Source: Bacteroidetes bacterium HLUCCA01 (lineage in GTDB: Bacteria > Bacteroidota > Rhodothermia > Balneolales > HLUCCA01). From it: a DNA stretch of 64,000 nucleotides. Below, in pieces: positions 6,682 to 14,460 of the stretch. Numbering within the stretch: the stretch's first letter is position 1; every line of letters begins with the position of its first letter. Under the pieces are notes generated by a model. That model was given only the letters and a program-made list of their open reading frames with translations. It was not told the origin of the DNA and did not search any database. The stretch lies in NCBI GenBank assembly GCA_001314545.1, contig LIHN01000009.1, positions 1 through 64,000 on the forward strand. The letters are read 5' to 3'. Made by a program: the position numbers and the translations under genes.

Positions 6682-8043
6682 ATGAATCTAGCTACACGCT
6701 TCCTGGGTTTAGCAACCCTGTTATTTCTCATCAACGCTGCATGCCTGTCAGCCCAGGACAAGGTTGTAAAAGGCTATTATATGTATTGGTCGAAGTCGAC
6801 CCTGCCGGCCTCCCAGGTTCCGTGGGATGACCTTACCCACCTGGCGTATGCCTTTATCTGGCCGGATGCCAACGGCAACCTGGTAACCAGTCAGGCCGAA
6901 CATCCCGAAATGATACAACGGGCACATGATGAGGGCGTGCTGCCGATTATTTCTGTAGGTGGATGGGGGCAAAGTGACGCCTTTCCGGCCATTGCAGCCG
7001 ACTCCGTGCTGCGGGCTCGGTTCATCGGCAACCTGGTTGACTATGTGGTATCGAAGGGATATGGTGGGATTGATCTGGATTGGGAATATCCGGCTGCAGG
7101 CGACCGCGACAACCTTACGGTGCTGGTGCGCGAGCTGCGTGAAGCTCTGGACGAGCTGCCGGATGCCTATGAACTTTCCATGGCCATGCCATCGGTCGAC
7201 TGGCGGAATGGGTACAATGTGTTTGCGCTGAACCAGTACGTTGACTGGTTCGGGTTGATGACCTATGATTTTCATGGCTCCTGGACCAACCGCGCCGGGC
7301 ACAATTCCCCTTTGTTTGCTCCGTCCAACTCCCAATGCAACACGGGTTCCATTCACCAAAGTGTGCAGCATTACCGTCAAAAGGGTCTGCCCCGCAATAA
7401 AATTGTAGTCGGACTGGCCAGTTATGGTCGCCAGTTTAATGCGGGTGTACTGTGCGGTGTGGTGTCCAGTACAACCGGTAACGGGGCGGCCGTGCCCTAC
7501 CACGAAGCCATGCGCCGGATAGACAACGGCTGGACCCGGGAATGGGATCCGGTCAGTCAGGGAGTGTATCTGTTGAATCCCGATTCCACCCGCATTGTAA
7601 CCTTTGATGACAGCACCACCTTTCGTCTGAAGGCGGATTACATCGTTGATAATGAGCTGCGTGGTGCCATGGTCTGGGCCCTTGGCTACGACCGCATCGA
7701 CGCGCGGCATCCGCTGATGCATGAATTAGGGACCTTACATAACAGGACCGTCAGCGTAGCGGAATCGACCGAGCTTCCGGCATCCGTTGAACTCCTGCCT
7801 AATTATCCCAATCCGTTCAATCCCGTAACAACCCTATCCTACCGTTTATCGGAAGCTGGTACCGTGCAATTGGCGGTCTACGATCCCCTGGGCCGGGAGC
7901 TGGCGGTACTCGTGAATGGAAACCGTCCGGCCGGACTCCATTCGGTTCGGTTTGACGCCGGTCAACTGGCCGGAGGGGTCTATTTTTACAAACTGCGTTT
8001 CAACGGAGAAACGCTGACCGGGAAAATGATGCTCATGAAGTAG
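6682..8043 (+). CDS. Secreted GH18 chitinase-like protein with T9SS sorting domain
   Basis: A 453-aa protein: signal peptide (ending CLSAQ), a GH18 barrel (about 28-355) and a C-terminal type A sorting domain of the type IX secretion system (about 370-453, with NYPNPFNPVTTLSY and ending GKMMLMK). GH18 landmarks are SVGGWGQS, GGIDLDWEYP with the catalytic Glu, MTYDFHGSW and the barrel-closing Trp in GAMVWALGYD. The first Asp of the usual DxxDxDxE motif is Gly here. Likely role is breakdown of chitin or related glycans, exported across the outer membrane and attached to the surface or released. The gene stands alone. Confidence 0.88.
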   Translation: MNLATRFLGLATLLFLINAACLSAQDKVVKGYYMYWSKSTLPASQVPWDDLTHLAYAFIWPDANGNLVTSQAEHPEMIQRAHDEGVLPIISVGGWGQSDAFPAIAADSVLRARFIGNLVDYVVSKGYGGIDLDWEYPAAGDRDNLTVLVRELREALDELPDAYELSMAMPSVDWRNGYNVFALNQYVDWFGLMTYDFHGSWTNRAGHNSPLFAPSNSQCNTGSIHQSVQHYRQKGLPRNKIVVGLASYGRQFNAGVLCGVVSSTTGNGAAVPYHEAMRRIDNGWTREWDPVSQGVYLLNPDSTRIVTFDDSTTFRLKADYIVDNELRGAMVWALGYDRIDARHPLMHELGTLHNRTVSVAESTELPASVELLPNYPNPFNPVTTLSYRLSEAGTVQLAVYDPLGRELAVLVNGNRPAGLHSVRFDAGQLAGGVYFYKLRFNGETLTGKMMLMK

Positions 8044-8224
8044 CTTTTTGCCGTTGAGAATGCTACTATACTACGGCACCTGTGTTTTCCGTGTGTACCT
8101 ACCGGACATTGACCATGAACGACTTGCGGTCATGGCTGCCGCCTGCGATGGCGCTGGTCCGGTAGCATCCTGAGGTTGACTCATGTGCTTCAGCAACCCA
8201 TTTGAACCAAGAAACTCAGCACCT

Positions 8225-8944
8225 ATGAGCACCAGCAAAGATAATGGAATCGGATTCATCGGCATTGGCCTGATTGTCGGGCTTACCATTTTTGGATTTT
8301 TCCTGAATAGTGCGGTAAAAACGTACCGAAGTTTTGACCGAACCGTCACTGTACGGGGCCTGGCGGAGCAGGAACATCTGGCTGATGTAGTCATCTGGCC
8401 CATTCAGTTTACCCAGGCCAGCAACAGCCAGGAAGAAATTTATCGCCTCCTGGATGATGGTGCCCAGCGTGTTGTAACCTTTCTGAAGGAAAACGGCCTT
8501 GATGACACCGAAATTTCGGTGGATGTACCTTCGGTCACCGACCGGTCGGCACAACGATGGGGCGGTGAAGCGGCACCGGTATTTCGTTATGTCGGTTCTC
8601 AGTCGGTTACCGTGTATTCTACCCAGGTTGAGCAGATACGGGAAGTGATGACCCGGATCGGCTCTTTAGGCAGACAGGGGGTTATCATCTCGGCAGAAGA
8701 CTATCAGTATCGGGTAGAGTATCTGTTTACCCGTTTGAATGAAATTAAGCCGGTGATGATTGAAGAGGCTACCATGGAGGCCCGCAAAGTTGCCGAAAAG
8801 TTTGCAGAAGATTCGGATAGCAGGTTGGGAAAAATCAAGACCGCCTCACAGGGACAGTTTGCCATTACCAATCGGGACATGAACAATCCGCATATCAAGA
8901 AGGTGCGTGTGGTGTCCACCATCGTGTATTATCTGACCGACTGA
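8225..8944 (+). CDS. SIMPL (DUF541) domain protein, membrane-anchored
   Basis: A 239-aa protein. Residues about 9-28 form one transmembrane segment (IGFIGIGLIVGLTIFGFFL), followed by a SIMPL/DUF541 domain: RTVTVRGLAEQEHLADVVIW, conserved TDRSAQRWGG, and the end MEARKVAEKFAEDSDSRLGK, then VRVVSTIVYYL. SIMPL proteins are periplasmic or surface proteins of poorly known function, some linked to oxidative stress. ATG 8225 is chosen because it directly precedes the membrane segment; the frame is open from 8183. The 180 bp upstream hold no gene. Confidence 0.82.
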   Translation: MSTSKDNGIGFIGIGLIVGLTIFGFFLNSAVKTYRSFDRTVTVRGLAEQEHLADVVIWPIQFTQASNSQEEIYRLLDDGAQRVVTFLKENGLDDTEISVDVPSVTDRSAQRWGGEAAPVFRYVGSQSVTVYSTQVEQIREVMTRIGSLGRQGVIISAEDYQYRVEYLFTRLNEIKPVMIEEATMEARKVAEKFAEDSDSRLGKIKTASQGQFAITNRDMNNPHIKKVRVVSTIVYYLTD

Positions 8945-8954
8945 GCCATAATGG

Positions 8955-9145
8955 CAAAAGCCGGACGCGTCGGTGGTACAGGCAGAGCCACGCCGGATGC
9001 GGGTGCCCGCTACGCTGAGCAAAAAGCCGGACGCAGCGGTGGTACAGGCAGAGCTACGCCGGATGCCGGCGTCCGCTACGTTGAGCAAAAAGCCGGACGC
9101 ATCGGTGGAACAGGCAGAACTACGCCTGATGCGGGTGCCCGCCGG
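8955..9145 (+). repeat. 66-bp GC-rich tandem repeat, nearly three units
   Basis: The unit starting AAGCCGGACGC recurs with its GCCGG at 8960, 9026 and 9092, exactly 66 bp apart. Each copy contains a small palindrome (GCGGGTGCCCGC or GCCGGCGTCCGC) and the block ACGCCGGATGC or close to it. The DNA is open in frame (22-aa repeats of KAGRxGGTGRxTPDAG), but that frame has no protein-like partner and runs into the promoter of the next gene, so I treat it as an intergenic repeat. Related blocks appear near 45641 and 54553. Confidence 0.8.
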
Positions 9146-9237
9146 AAAATCCACAGGCATACGCACTTGCAGCCCCTGAAAGCAGCGCTATACACCCGAA
9201 TGATTGCGTTTTTGAGGGCGGGGCCAAATATCAGTCT

Positions 9238-9283
9238 AACATTCAATAAAAATATTGAATGTTATTCCGCGACTTTCTATATT
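9238..9283 (+). promoter_or_regulatory. ArsR-type operator palindrome and overlapping promoter
   Basis: AACATTCAATA (9238-9248) and TATTGAATGTT (9253-9263) are a perfect 11-bp inverted repeat with an AAAA centre, the typical ArsR/SmtB operator shape. TTGAAT (9255-9260) and TATATT (9278-9283) are separated by 17 bp and could be the -35 and -10 elements, so a bound repressor would cover the -35. The ATG at 9307 encodes an ArsR protein, hence autoregulation is likely. Confidence 0.75.
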
Positions 9284-9306
9284 CGATGTGTATCAACCAC
9301 CCATAT

Positions 9307-11286
9307 ATGAAATCGCGCGACGTAAAAACGGCTCTCTACAAAGAAGCAGCCTCGGTCACCAAGGCCCTGGCCAATCCCCATCGCCTGGAAATTCTGGATT
9401 TACTGGCGCAGGGAGCGGTATCGGTGGAGTACATTGCCGAGCAAACGCGGATGCCCGTTGCCAATGCTTCACAGCATTTGCAGGTGCTGCGCAAGGCCGG
9501 AATAGCCGTTGTTGAACGACGGGGCAAATACAGCTTTTACCGCCTGGCTGGCAGGCAGGTATACGATGTCTGGCATTCGCTTCGGAATCTGGGTTTTGCC
9601 CAAAACCGGCAGGCACAGGAGCTGTTAGACAGCTACCATCGGGAGCGGACCGACCTGCGCATATTGCCTGCGCGTGAATTTGCGCAGAAACTCGGCAATG
9701 AAAAACTCATCATTCTGGATGTTCGACCAGACGAAGAATATCAGATCAGCCACATCCGTGGAGCCATATCCATGCAGGCAGACCGGATCCACGACTATCT
9801 GGAGACCGTTCCGGACGGAGCTGAAATTGTGGCGTACTGCCGGGGCCCAATGTGTATGATGGCCGATACGGTAGTGCAGCAGCTGAACCAGCGTGGACAT
9901 CAGGCCTGGAGGCTCGACATCGGCGTTGCCGAGTGCGCGTACTATGGAATTGCCGTAGACCACGACCCGGAGCAGGGTTGTCTGGAAAGTCCGGCCTCTT
10001 CGGAATTGAACGACCAGCAGTCCGCAATGCCTGCTCAAGTCACAAGCGTTGCTGCAGATGCAGCCCCAACCGAATCATTTTTGCAACAAAACAAAACAAT
10101 CGATCAACACAATAACATGGAGAACGTGATGGAACATACAATTTTAGTACTCGGCGGCGGCATAGGCGGATTATGTGCAGCCCGTGAACTCAGTGCGCAG
10201 CTCGGCAATGAAGACGATGCCCGTGTAGCCCGTATTCTGGTCTTTGAAAAGGAACAGAAAAGCACCTACTCCCCTTCGCTGACCTGGCTGATGGTGGGTA
10301 AACGCAAGGAATGGCAGATAGAACGTGAGCTGAGCTCCACCTCCGGAGCCGGAATCGAGTTTATTTTCGGTCAAATTGAGCATGTGGATCCGGCCGAATT
10401 AACGGTTACCTCCGCAGGCACCACCTACAAAGGAACCCATATGGTGGTTTCACTGGGTGTACAGCAGGTTATTGAACAAAAACTTGATACGTTCGGACAC
10501 AACTTTTACACCATCGACGGGGCTAAGAATTTTCATGACAATCTTATACACTATAAAGGTGGCAATCTGGTAGTGATGGTCTCGTCATTGCCGTACAAGT
10601 CGCCGGTGGCCCCGTACGAGGCCGCGATGCTGCTGGACAGCTACCTTCGCGAGCATGATATCCGTGATGCATCCACCATTACGCTGGTCACTCCGGAAGA
10701 CGAACCCATGCCCTTTGCCGGTGATGAAGTTACCCGAAACATCGTGGAGCTGATGAAAGAACGCGGAATTACCTACCTGCCCGGCCATCATTTCTCCAGT
10801 GCCTCGGAAGGTAAACTGACCTTCACCACGTCCGATGGAAATACGGCCGAAGTTCCCTTCGACCTGCTCGCTTTCACACCAAAACATGAGGCCCCGCAGG
10901 TCATCCGCGAGGCCGGACTCACCGGCGAATCGGGTTGGGTTGAAGTAGACCGCCAGTCGCTGAAAACCGGTTTCGAAAACGTCTATGCCATTGGCGACAT
11001 CACCACCATTCCGCTGGATGGCAACGAAAAATTGCCCAAAGCCGGTGTTTTCGCGCAATTTCAGGCACACATTGTGGCGCACCACATCACGCGCGGCATC
11101 TATGGCAAGACTCCTGAGAAGGTTTTTGACGCCGAGGGCAACTATATTCTGGATCTGGGCGATGGAAAGGCACGGAAGGTTGGCGGTAATTTCTACGATG
11201 ACGAGGTCAATATCAACAATGCGGGTGTAATGACCCAGTGGATGAAGCAATTGCAGGAGAAATCCTGGTTTGCGAAAAACTTTTAA
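9307..11286 (+). CDS. ArsR repressor - rhodanese - SQR-like flavoprotein fusion
   Basis: A single 659-aa frame. Residues about 8-90: ArsR winged helix (ALANPHRLEILDLLAQGAVS, then VANASQHLQVLRKAGIAVVE). About 115-215: rhodanese with the loop YCRGPMCMMAD holding Cys178 and Cys183. About 216-273: a linker. About 275-659: FAD/NAD(P) oxidoreductase of the sulfide:quinone reductase-like group (ILVLGGGIGGLCAAREL; NVYAIGDIT for FAD). ArsR-rhodanese proteins are known one-component regulators; here the flavoenzyme is joined on. The flavoprotein half has only one Cys, in the nucleotide loop; where relatives have a Cys before PxAPYE this one has Ser433. A second start with its own GGAG lies at ATG 10129. 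I begin at ATG 9307 because the frame start at 9259 lies in the operator. The DsrE gene follows 20 bp later. Confidence 0.88.
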   Translation: MKSRDVKTALYKEAASVTKALANPHRLEILDLLAQGAVSVEYIAEQTRMPVANASQHLQVLRKAGIAVVERRGKYSFYRLAGRQVYDVWHSLRNLGFAQNRQAQELLDSYHRERTDLRILPAREFAQKLGNEKLIILDVRPDEEYQISHIRGAISMQADRIHDYLETVPDGAEIVAYCRGPMCMMADTVVQQLNQRGHQAWRLDIGVAECAYYGIAVDHDPEQGCLESPASSELNDQQSAMPAQVTSVAADAAPTESFLQQNKTIDQHNNMENVMEHTILVLGGGIGGLCAARELSAQLGNEDDARVARILVFEKEQKSTYSPSLTWLMVGKRKEWQIERELSSTSGAGIEFIFGQIEHVDPAELTVTSAGTTYKGTHMVVSLGVQQVIEQKLDTFGHNFYTIDGAKNFHDNLIHYKGGNLVVMVSSLPYKSPVAPYEAAMLLDSYLREHDIRDASTITLVTPEDEPMPFAGDEVTRNIVELMKERGITYLPGHHFSSASEGKLTFTTSDGNTAEVPFDLLAFTPKHEAPQVIREAGLTGESGWVEVDRQSLKTGFENVYAIGDITTIPLDGNEKLPKAGVFAQFQAHIVAHHITRGIYGKTPEKVFDAEGNYILDLGDGKARKVGGNFYDDEVNINNAGVMTQWMKQLQEKSWFAKNF

Positions 11287-11306
11287 TCTAATAAGGAAAC
11301 AATACC

Positions 11307-11747
11307 ATGAAAAAACCAATGATAGTTCTTGGCGCCCTGACCATGATGCTGATGATAGCAACAGGTACCGCCGTGCAGGCGCAGGAATCGGATGAAACCC
11401 TGTTTGTGATGATTACCACCGGTGACGCAGAAACCCAGATGATGGCGATGGTGCTGGCAACGCAGTCGGCCAATCAGGGCGCTGACGTGCGCATTCTGCT
11501 GTGCGGCGACGGTGGGTATCTGGCTGTGAAAGGACATGAAGCCCCCTCGTTTGCGCCGGCTGGTCGTACACCGGTACAACTCATGGCCGGATTGATGGAG
11601 CGTGGGGCTACCGTGGAGGTGTGCGGCATTTTCCTGCCGAACCGCGAACTGACATCCGATGACCTGCTGGATGGCGTAACGGCTGCCGCTCCGCCTGAGG
11701 TTGCCACATTTATGCGCCGACCTGACGTTCGATTATTTACGTTTTAG
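11307..11747 (+). CDS. Exported DsrE-family protein
   Basis: A 146-aa protein: signal peptide (about 1-26, ending AVQAQ) and a DsrE/DsrF-like sulfur-carrier domain. Two cysteines are placed as in that family: ILLCGDGGYL and EVCGIFLPNRELT. DsrE-like proteins bind or pass persulfide sulfur; the signal peptide puts this one in the periplasm. It lies 20 bp after the ArsR-rhodanese-flavoprotein gene with an AAGGA ribosome site and is almost certainly in its operon, which would place it under the same sulfur-responsive control. It ends in front of a hairpin at 11762. Confidence 0.82.
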   Translation: MKKPMIVLGALTMMLMIATGTAVQAQESDETLFVMITTGDAETQMMAMVLATQSANQGADVRILLCGDGGYLAVKGHEAPSFAPAGRTPVQLMAGLMERGATVEVCGIFLPNRELTSDDLLDGVTAAAPPEVATFMRRPDVRLFTF

Positions 11748-11761
11748 ACGTTGATGCGGGT

Positions 11762-11796
11762 AACAGCTGCCTTCGATTCACCCGGGGGCAGCTGTT
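11762..11796. terminator. Hairpin between the sulfur operon and the convergent EEP gene
   Basis: AACAGCTGCC (11762-11771) and GGCAGCTGTT (11787-11796) are perfect complements around a 15-nt loop. There is no long U-run, so terminator strength is uncertain. It sits where the operon ends and a convergent gene's stop lies at 11872. Confidence 0.5.
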
Positions 11797-11871
11797 GGTG
11801 ACTTTTGCCTGCTGAAAAAGCACACCATGGTACCCGTTCTTCGGCATCGATCCAACGACCACCAGCTGTCT

Positions 11872-12858
11872 CTACGGTGTAGTCACAAATCGTGCGATAA
11901 CCGGCAGGTGATCACTGATGAAATCCATCGTAACCGGGTCGAATGGCGTTAAGATCTGCTTGGAACCCGGCACCAGATCGCGATTCATGTTCACGTTGGG
12001 AAGCACATAGTCCAGCTGACGGGTTGGGTTATCGGCCGGATGGGTGAAAGAATCGACATCGCCCAGAGGATCCACAAATTCCACAGCTGTGCCCTGTCCC
12101 AGGGCGTGGTGGTATTCCGGGTGATCGTTCATGATATTCAGATCGCCGGTGAGCAGAATGCGGGCTTCCGGATTCATAGCCAGCACCTGAGCGTAATGAT
12201 CGCGCAGCAGGTTAAGCTGGCCGACACGCCAGTTGCGGTCGGTTTCGCTGCGACCTGCCTTCAGGTGTACACCCGTGAGCAGGAAGTGGTAGCCGGGTCG
12301 TACCAGCACATCCACGGATACCAACCGGTTATTGGTATGATGTTGCAGGGAGTTGTCATCGCGATAGGTGTAGATATTGGCATAGCTGTAGAGCATTCCC
12401 AGGGGGATGCGGCTCATAATAACCACGTTCATATACCAGGTATCACTTTCACGGCCCGTGAACAGCTGGTATCCCATTTCTTCGAGGAAATCGCCGGCGA
12501 GGGATGTGATGAAGGCCGAACTTTCTACCTCCTGAAATACAACAATATCGGCGTCAATAATCCGGAGGGCTTCCATGGCAAGTTCCCGGCGGCGGACGAG
12601 GTTGGAATCCGGATTGTTTTCACGGGGATGGCTGATGTAGGGACTGTCATGGTCGTCGGTAAAGTGTTCCAGGTTCCAGGTGAGCACGGAAATGGTATCA
12701 TACAGGGCAGGATCGTACCATTCGGGGGTGTGGATGGAGGTCCATTCGGCGGAGGGGACTGCCTGCGGACGATCGGTGGCGGATCGGGTACCGCTGCAGG
12801 CCGACACGAACATAATCAGGAGCAGGGATGTTGCGAGGGTGACGTTGATGCGAATCAT
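11872..12858 (-). CDS. Endonuclease/exonuclease/phosphatase-family lipoprotein
   Basis: A 328-aa lipoprotein (signal ending FVSAC, Cys21). The EEP fold motifs are all seen: LTWNLEHF, VVFQEVES, LLTGVHLKAG, ILLTGDLNIM and ISDHLPVIARF, which carry the metal and catalytic Asn, Glu, His, Asp and His residues. EEP proteins hydrolyse phosphodiesters or phosphomonoesters (DNA, sphingolipids, inositol phosphates). As an envelope lipoprotein it could act on extracellular DNA or on lipids. It is preceded by the P1 peptidase gene 63 bp away on the same strand. Confidence 0.85.
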   Translation of the reverse strand: MIRINVTLATSLLLIMFVSACSGTRSATDRPQAVPSAEWTSIHTPEWYDPALYDTISVLTWNLEHFTDDHDSPYISHPRENNPDSNLVRRRELAMEALRIIDADIVVFQEVESSAFITSLAGDFLEEMGYQLFTGRESDTWYMNVVIMSRIPLGMLYSYANIYTYRDDNSLQHHTNNRLVSVDVLVRPGYHFLLTGVHLKAGRSETDRNWRVGQLNLLRDHYAQVLAMNPEARILLTGDLNIMNDHPEYHHALGQGTAVEFVDPLGDVDSFTHPADNPTRQLDYVLPNVNMNRDLVPGSKQILTPFDPVTMDFISDHLPVIARFVTTP

Positions 12859-12921
12859 GGAAACGGGTTTTAATGAGAGTTGAGCGTGGATGGGTGCCGG
12901 GAGGCACCTGAGGTTTTGAAT

Positions 12922-14268
12922 TTATTCCGACAACCGGTTGTACCGGCGCATGATTTCCAGAACCCGGTCCACGGGCAGCTGCTGCATGGTGCGGCCGTCA
13001 GCACCGGACATGGTTTCTGCCATGAACAGAGAGTTTAAAATAGCTTCCTCGGTGGCCTCCACTGCGGCAAGAAATAGCGGAGAGACGGCGGCATTGGGAA
13101 GTTCACGGTTGACTTGCACATCGGAGCCGGCACCCGGGCGAATTCGGACAGCGGGATGCGTACTGAATGCAATTACATAATCGCCGCTCCCGTTGGAGGC
13201 GAAGCCACCGGTTTTTGCGATACCCATGAACGCCCGGCGGGCGAGTCGTTCGAGGTTTCGGGAGGTTAACGGCGCATCGGTGGCTACGATGATCATGATG
13301 GACCCGTCAACATCGAAATCGTATCCGTCGGGGTGGGTCGATGTACCGGCGGCAGGTTGCACTCCAGACGCGCGGAGCGATTCCCCTGCAGGGGTATGCA
13401 GGTCCGATGCTTCACTGAGACCACCGCCCGGACCCGCCGTATCGGCTGTTTCACGGACCGGGTTTCCCTCCGCGGCGCCGGTTGGTTGACCGGGAACGCT
13501 GTAAGGCACGTCCTCCGACAGATAAAAATTCCCGAGTTCCACGCCTACCGGAACTCCCGCCACTTCCAGAACACCTCCAAAGTTACTCTGAACCAATACG
13601 CCAACGGTATATCCGCCATGTTGTTGGGGCAGCACTCTGGATGATGTACCAATGCCCGCCTTATAACCTAGTGCCCGGGTACCGGTTCCGGCCCCGACGT
13701 TTCCCTCCGGTACCGGACCTTCCGAGGCAGCATCCAGCGCAGCCTGAACATCGGACTGCGTTACGACCCGGGCGCGGATATCATTGAGCCATCCGTCGTT
13801 GGTCTCACCCACTACAGCATTCACCGAGCGTACCTCCTCATTTCCGGGCAGCGAGAGCATGTAATCCGCCAGTCCGGCAGCGACGTCATAGACACTCAGC
13901 GTATTGGTCAGTGCGACGGGGGTTTCCAGTTCGCCCAATTCCTGAATCTGGGTGAAACCAACAGCTTTACCGAAGCCATTGCCGACGTAAACTGCGGCGG
14001 GAACACGGTTTTGGAACAGGTTTCCGTTGTGCGGCATAACGACGGTCACTCCGGTTCGCACGGAGTCGCCCTGAATCCGGGTGGCATGTCCAACCCGTAC
14101 CCCATCTACATCGGTAATGGCATTATAGTGACCTGGTGTGAGAATGCCGGTGTGTATGCCCAGATCGCGGGCGCGTTGCTGCGCGGGTACAGTATTGGCC
14201 AAAAGTGTCATAAGCAGCAGGGTCAGGATTCCGGTTCGGTACAACATGGGGGATTGCGACTTTATCAT
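12922..14268 (-). CDS. Exported P1-family (DmpA-like) peptidase
   Basis: A 448-aa protein with a signal peptide (ending NTVPAQ). Motifs of the DmpA/L-aminopeptidase-D-esterase family: ITDVDGVRVGHAT, GVTVVMPH, VVGETNDGWLND with Asn157, GAGTGT and GVLVQSNFGG with Ser228. In DmpA the precursor cuts itself just before this Ser, which then becomes the N-terminal nucleophile. It should release N-terminal residues, including D-amino acids, from peptides in the periplasm. Residues about 257-312 are a Gly/Ala/Thr/Pro-rich insertion not expected in the family. It probably shares a transcript with the EEP gene. Confidence 0.85.
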   Translation of the reverse strand: MIKSQSPMLYRTGILTLLLMTLLANTVPAQQRARDLGIHTGILTPGHYNAITDVDGVRVGHATRIQGDSVRTGVTVVMPHNGNLFQNRVPAAVYVGNGFGKAVGFTQIQELGELETPVALTNTLSVYDVAAGLADYMLSLPGNEEVRSVNAVVGETNDGWLNDIRARVVTQSDVQAALDAASEGPVPEGNVGAGTGTRALGYKAGIGTSSRVLPQQHGGYTVGVLVQSNFGGVLEVAGVPVGVELGNFYLSEDVPYSVPGQPTGAAEGNPVRETADTAGPGGGLSEASDLHTPAGESLRASGVQPAAGTSTHPDGYDFDVDGSIMIIVATDAPLTSRNLERLARRAFMGIAKTGGFASNGSGDYVIAFSTHPAVRIRPGAGSDVQVNRELPNAAVSPLFLAAVEATEEAILNSLFMAETMSGADGRTMQQLPVDRVLEIMRRYNRLSE

Positions 14269-14460
14269 GTATATTTGCAGGAATTTAATATAATGGTATA
14301 CCGCTGAAATATAGCGATGGTGATGTTAATGCTGGTACACGGCTCATTAAATCGCCTCCCGCTTCTCAGATCCTCCCGTTAACCGCTTTCTTCAGGACCT
14401 AAAAACCGAAGCAGGTTCCCCACCGGAAAACCTATCGTCCACCAAACTCCTACGTTGTCT

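Noticed and set aside
8955-9145. CRISPR array
   Set aside because: The units abut directly with no unique spacers and there are no cas genes.
8951-9310. 119-codon frame over the 66-bp repeats
   Set aside because: Repetitive 22-residue units, no start signal, and it runs through the promoter and operator of the next gene.
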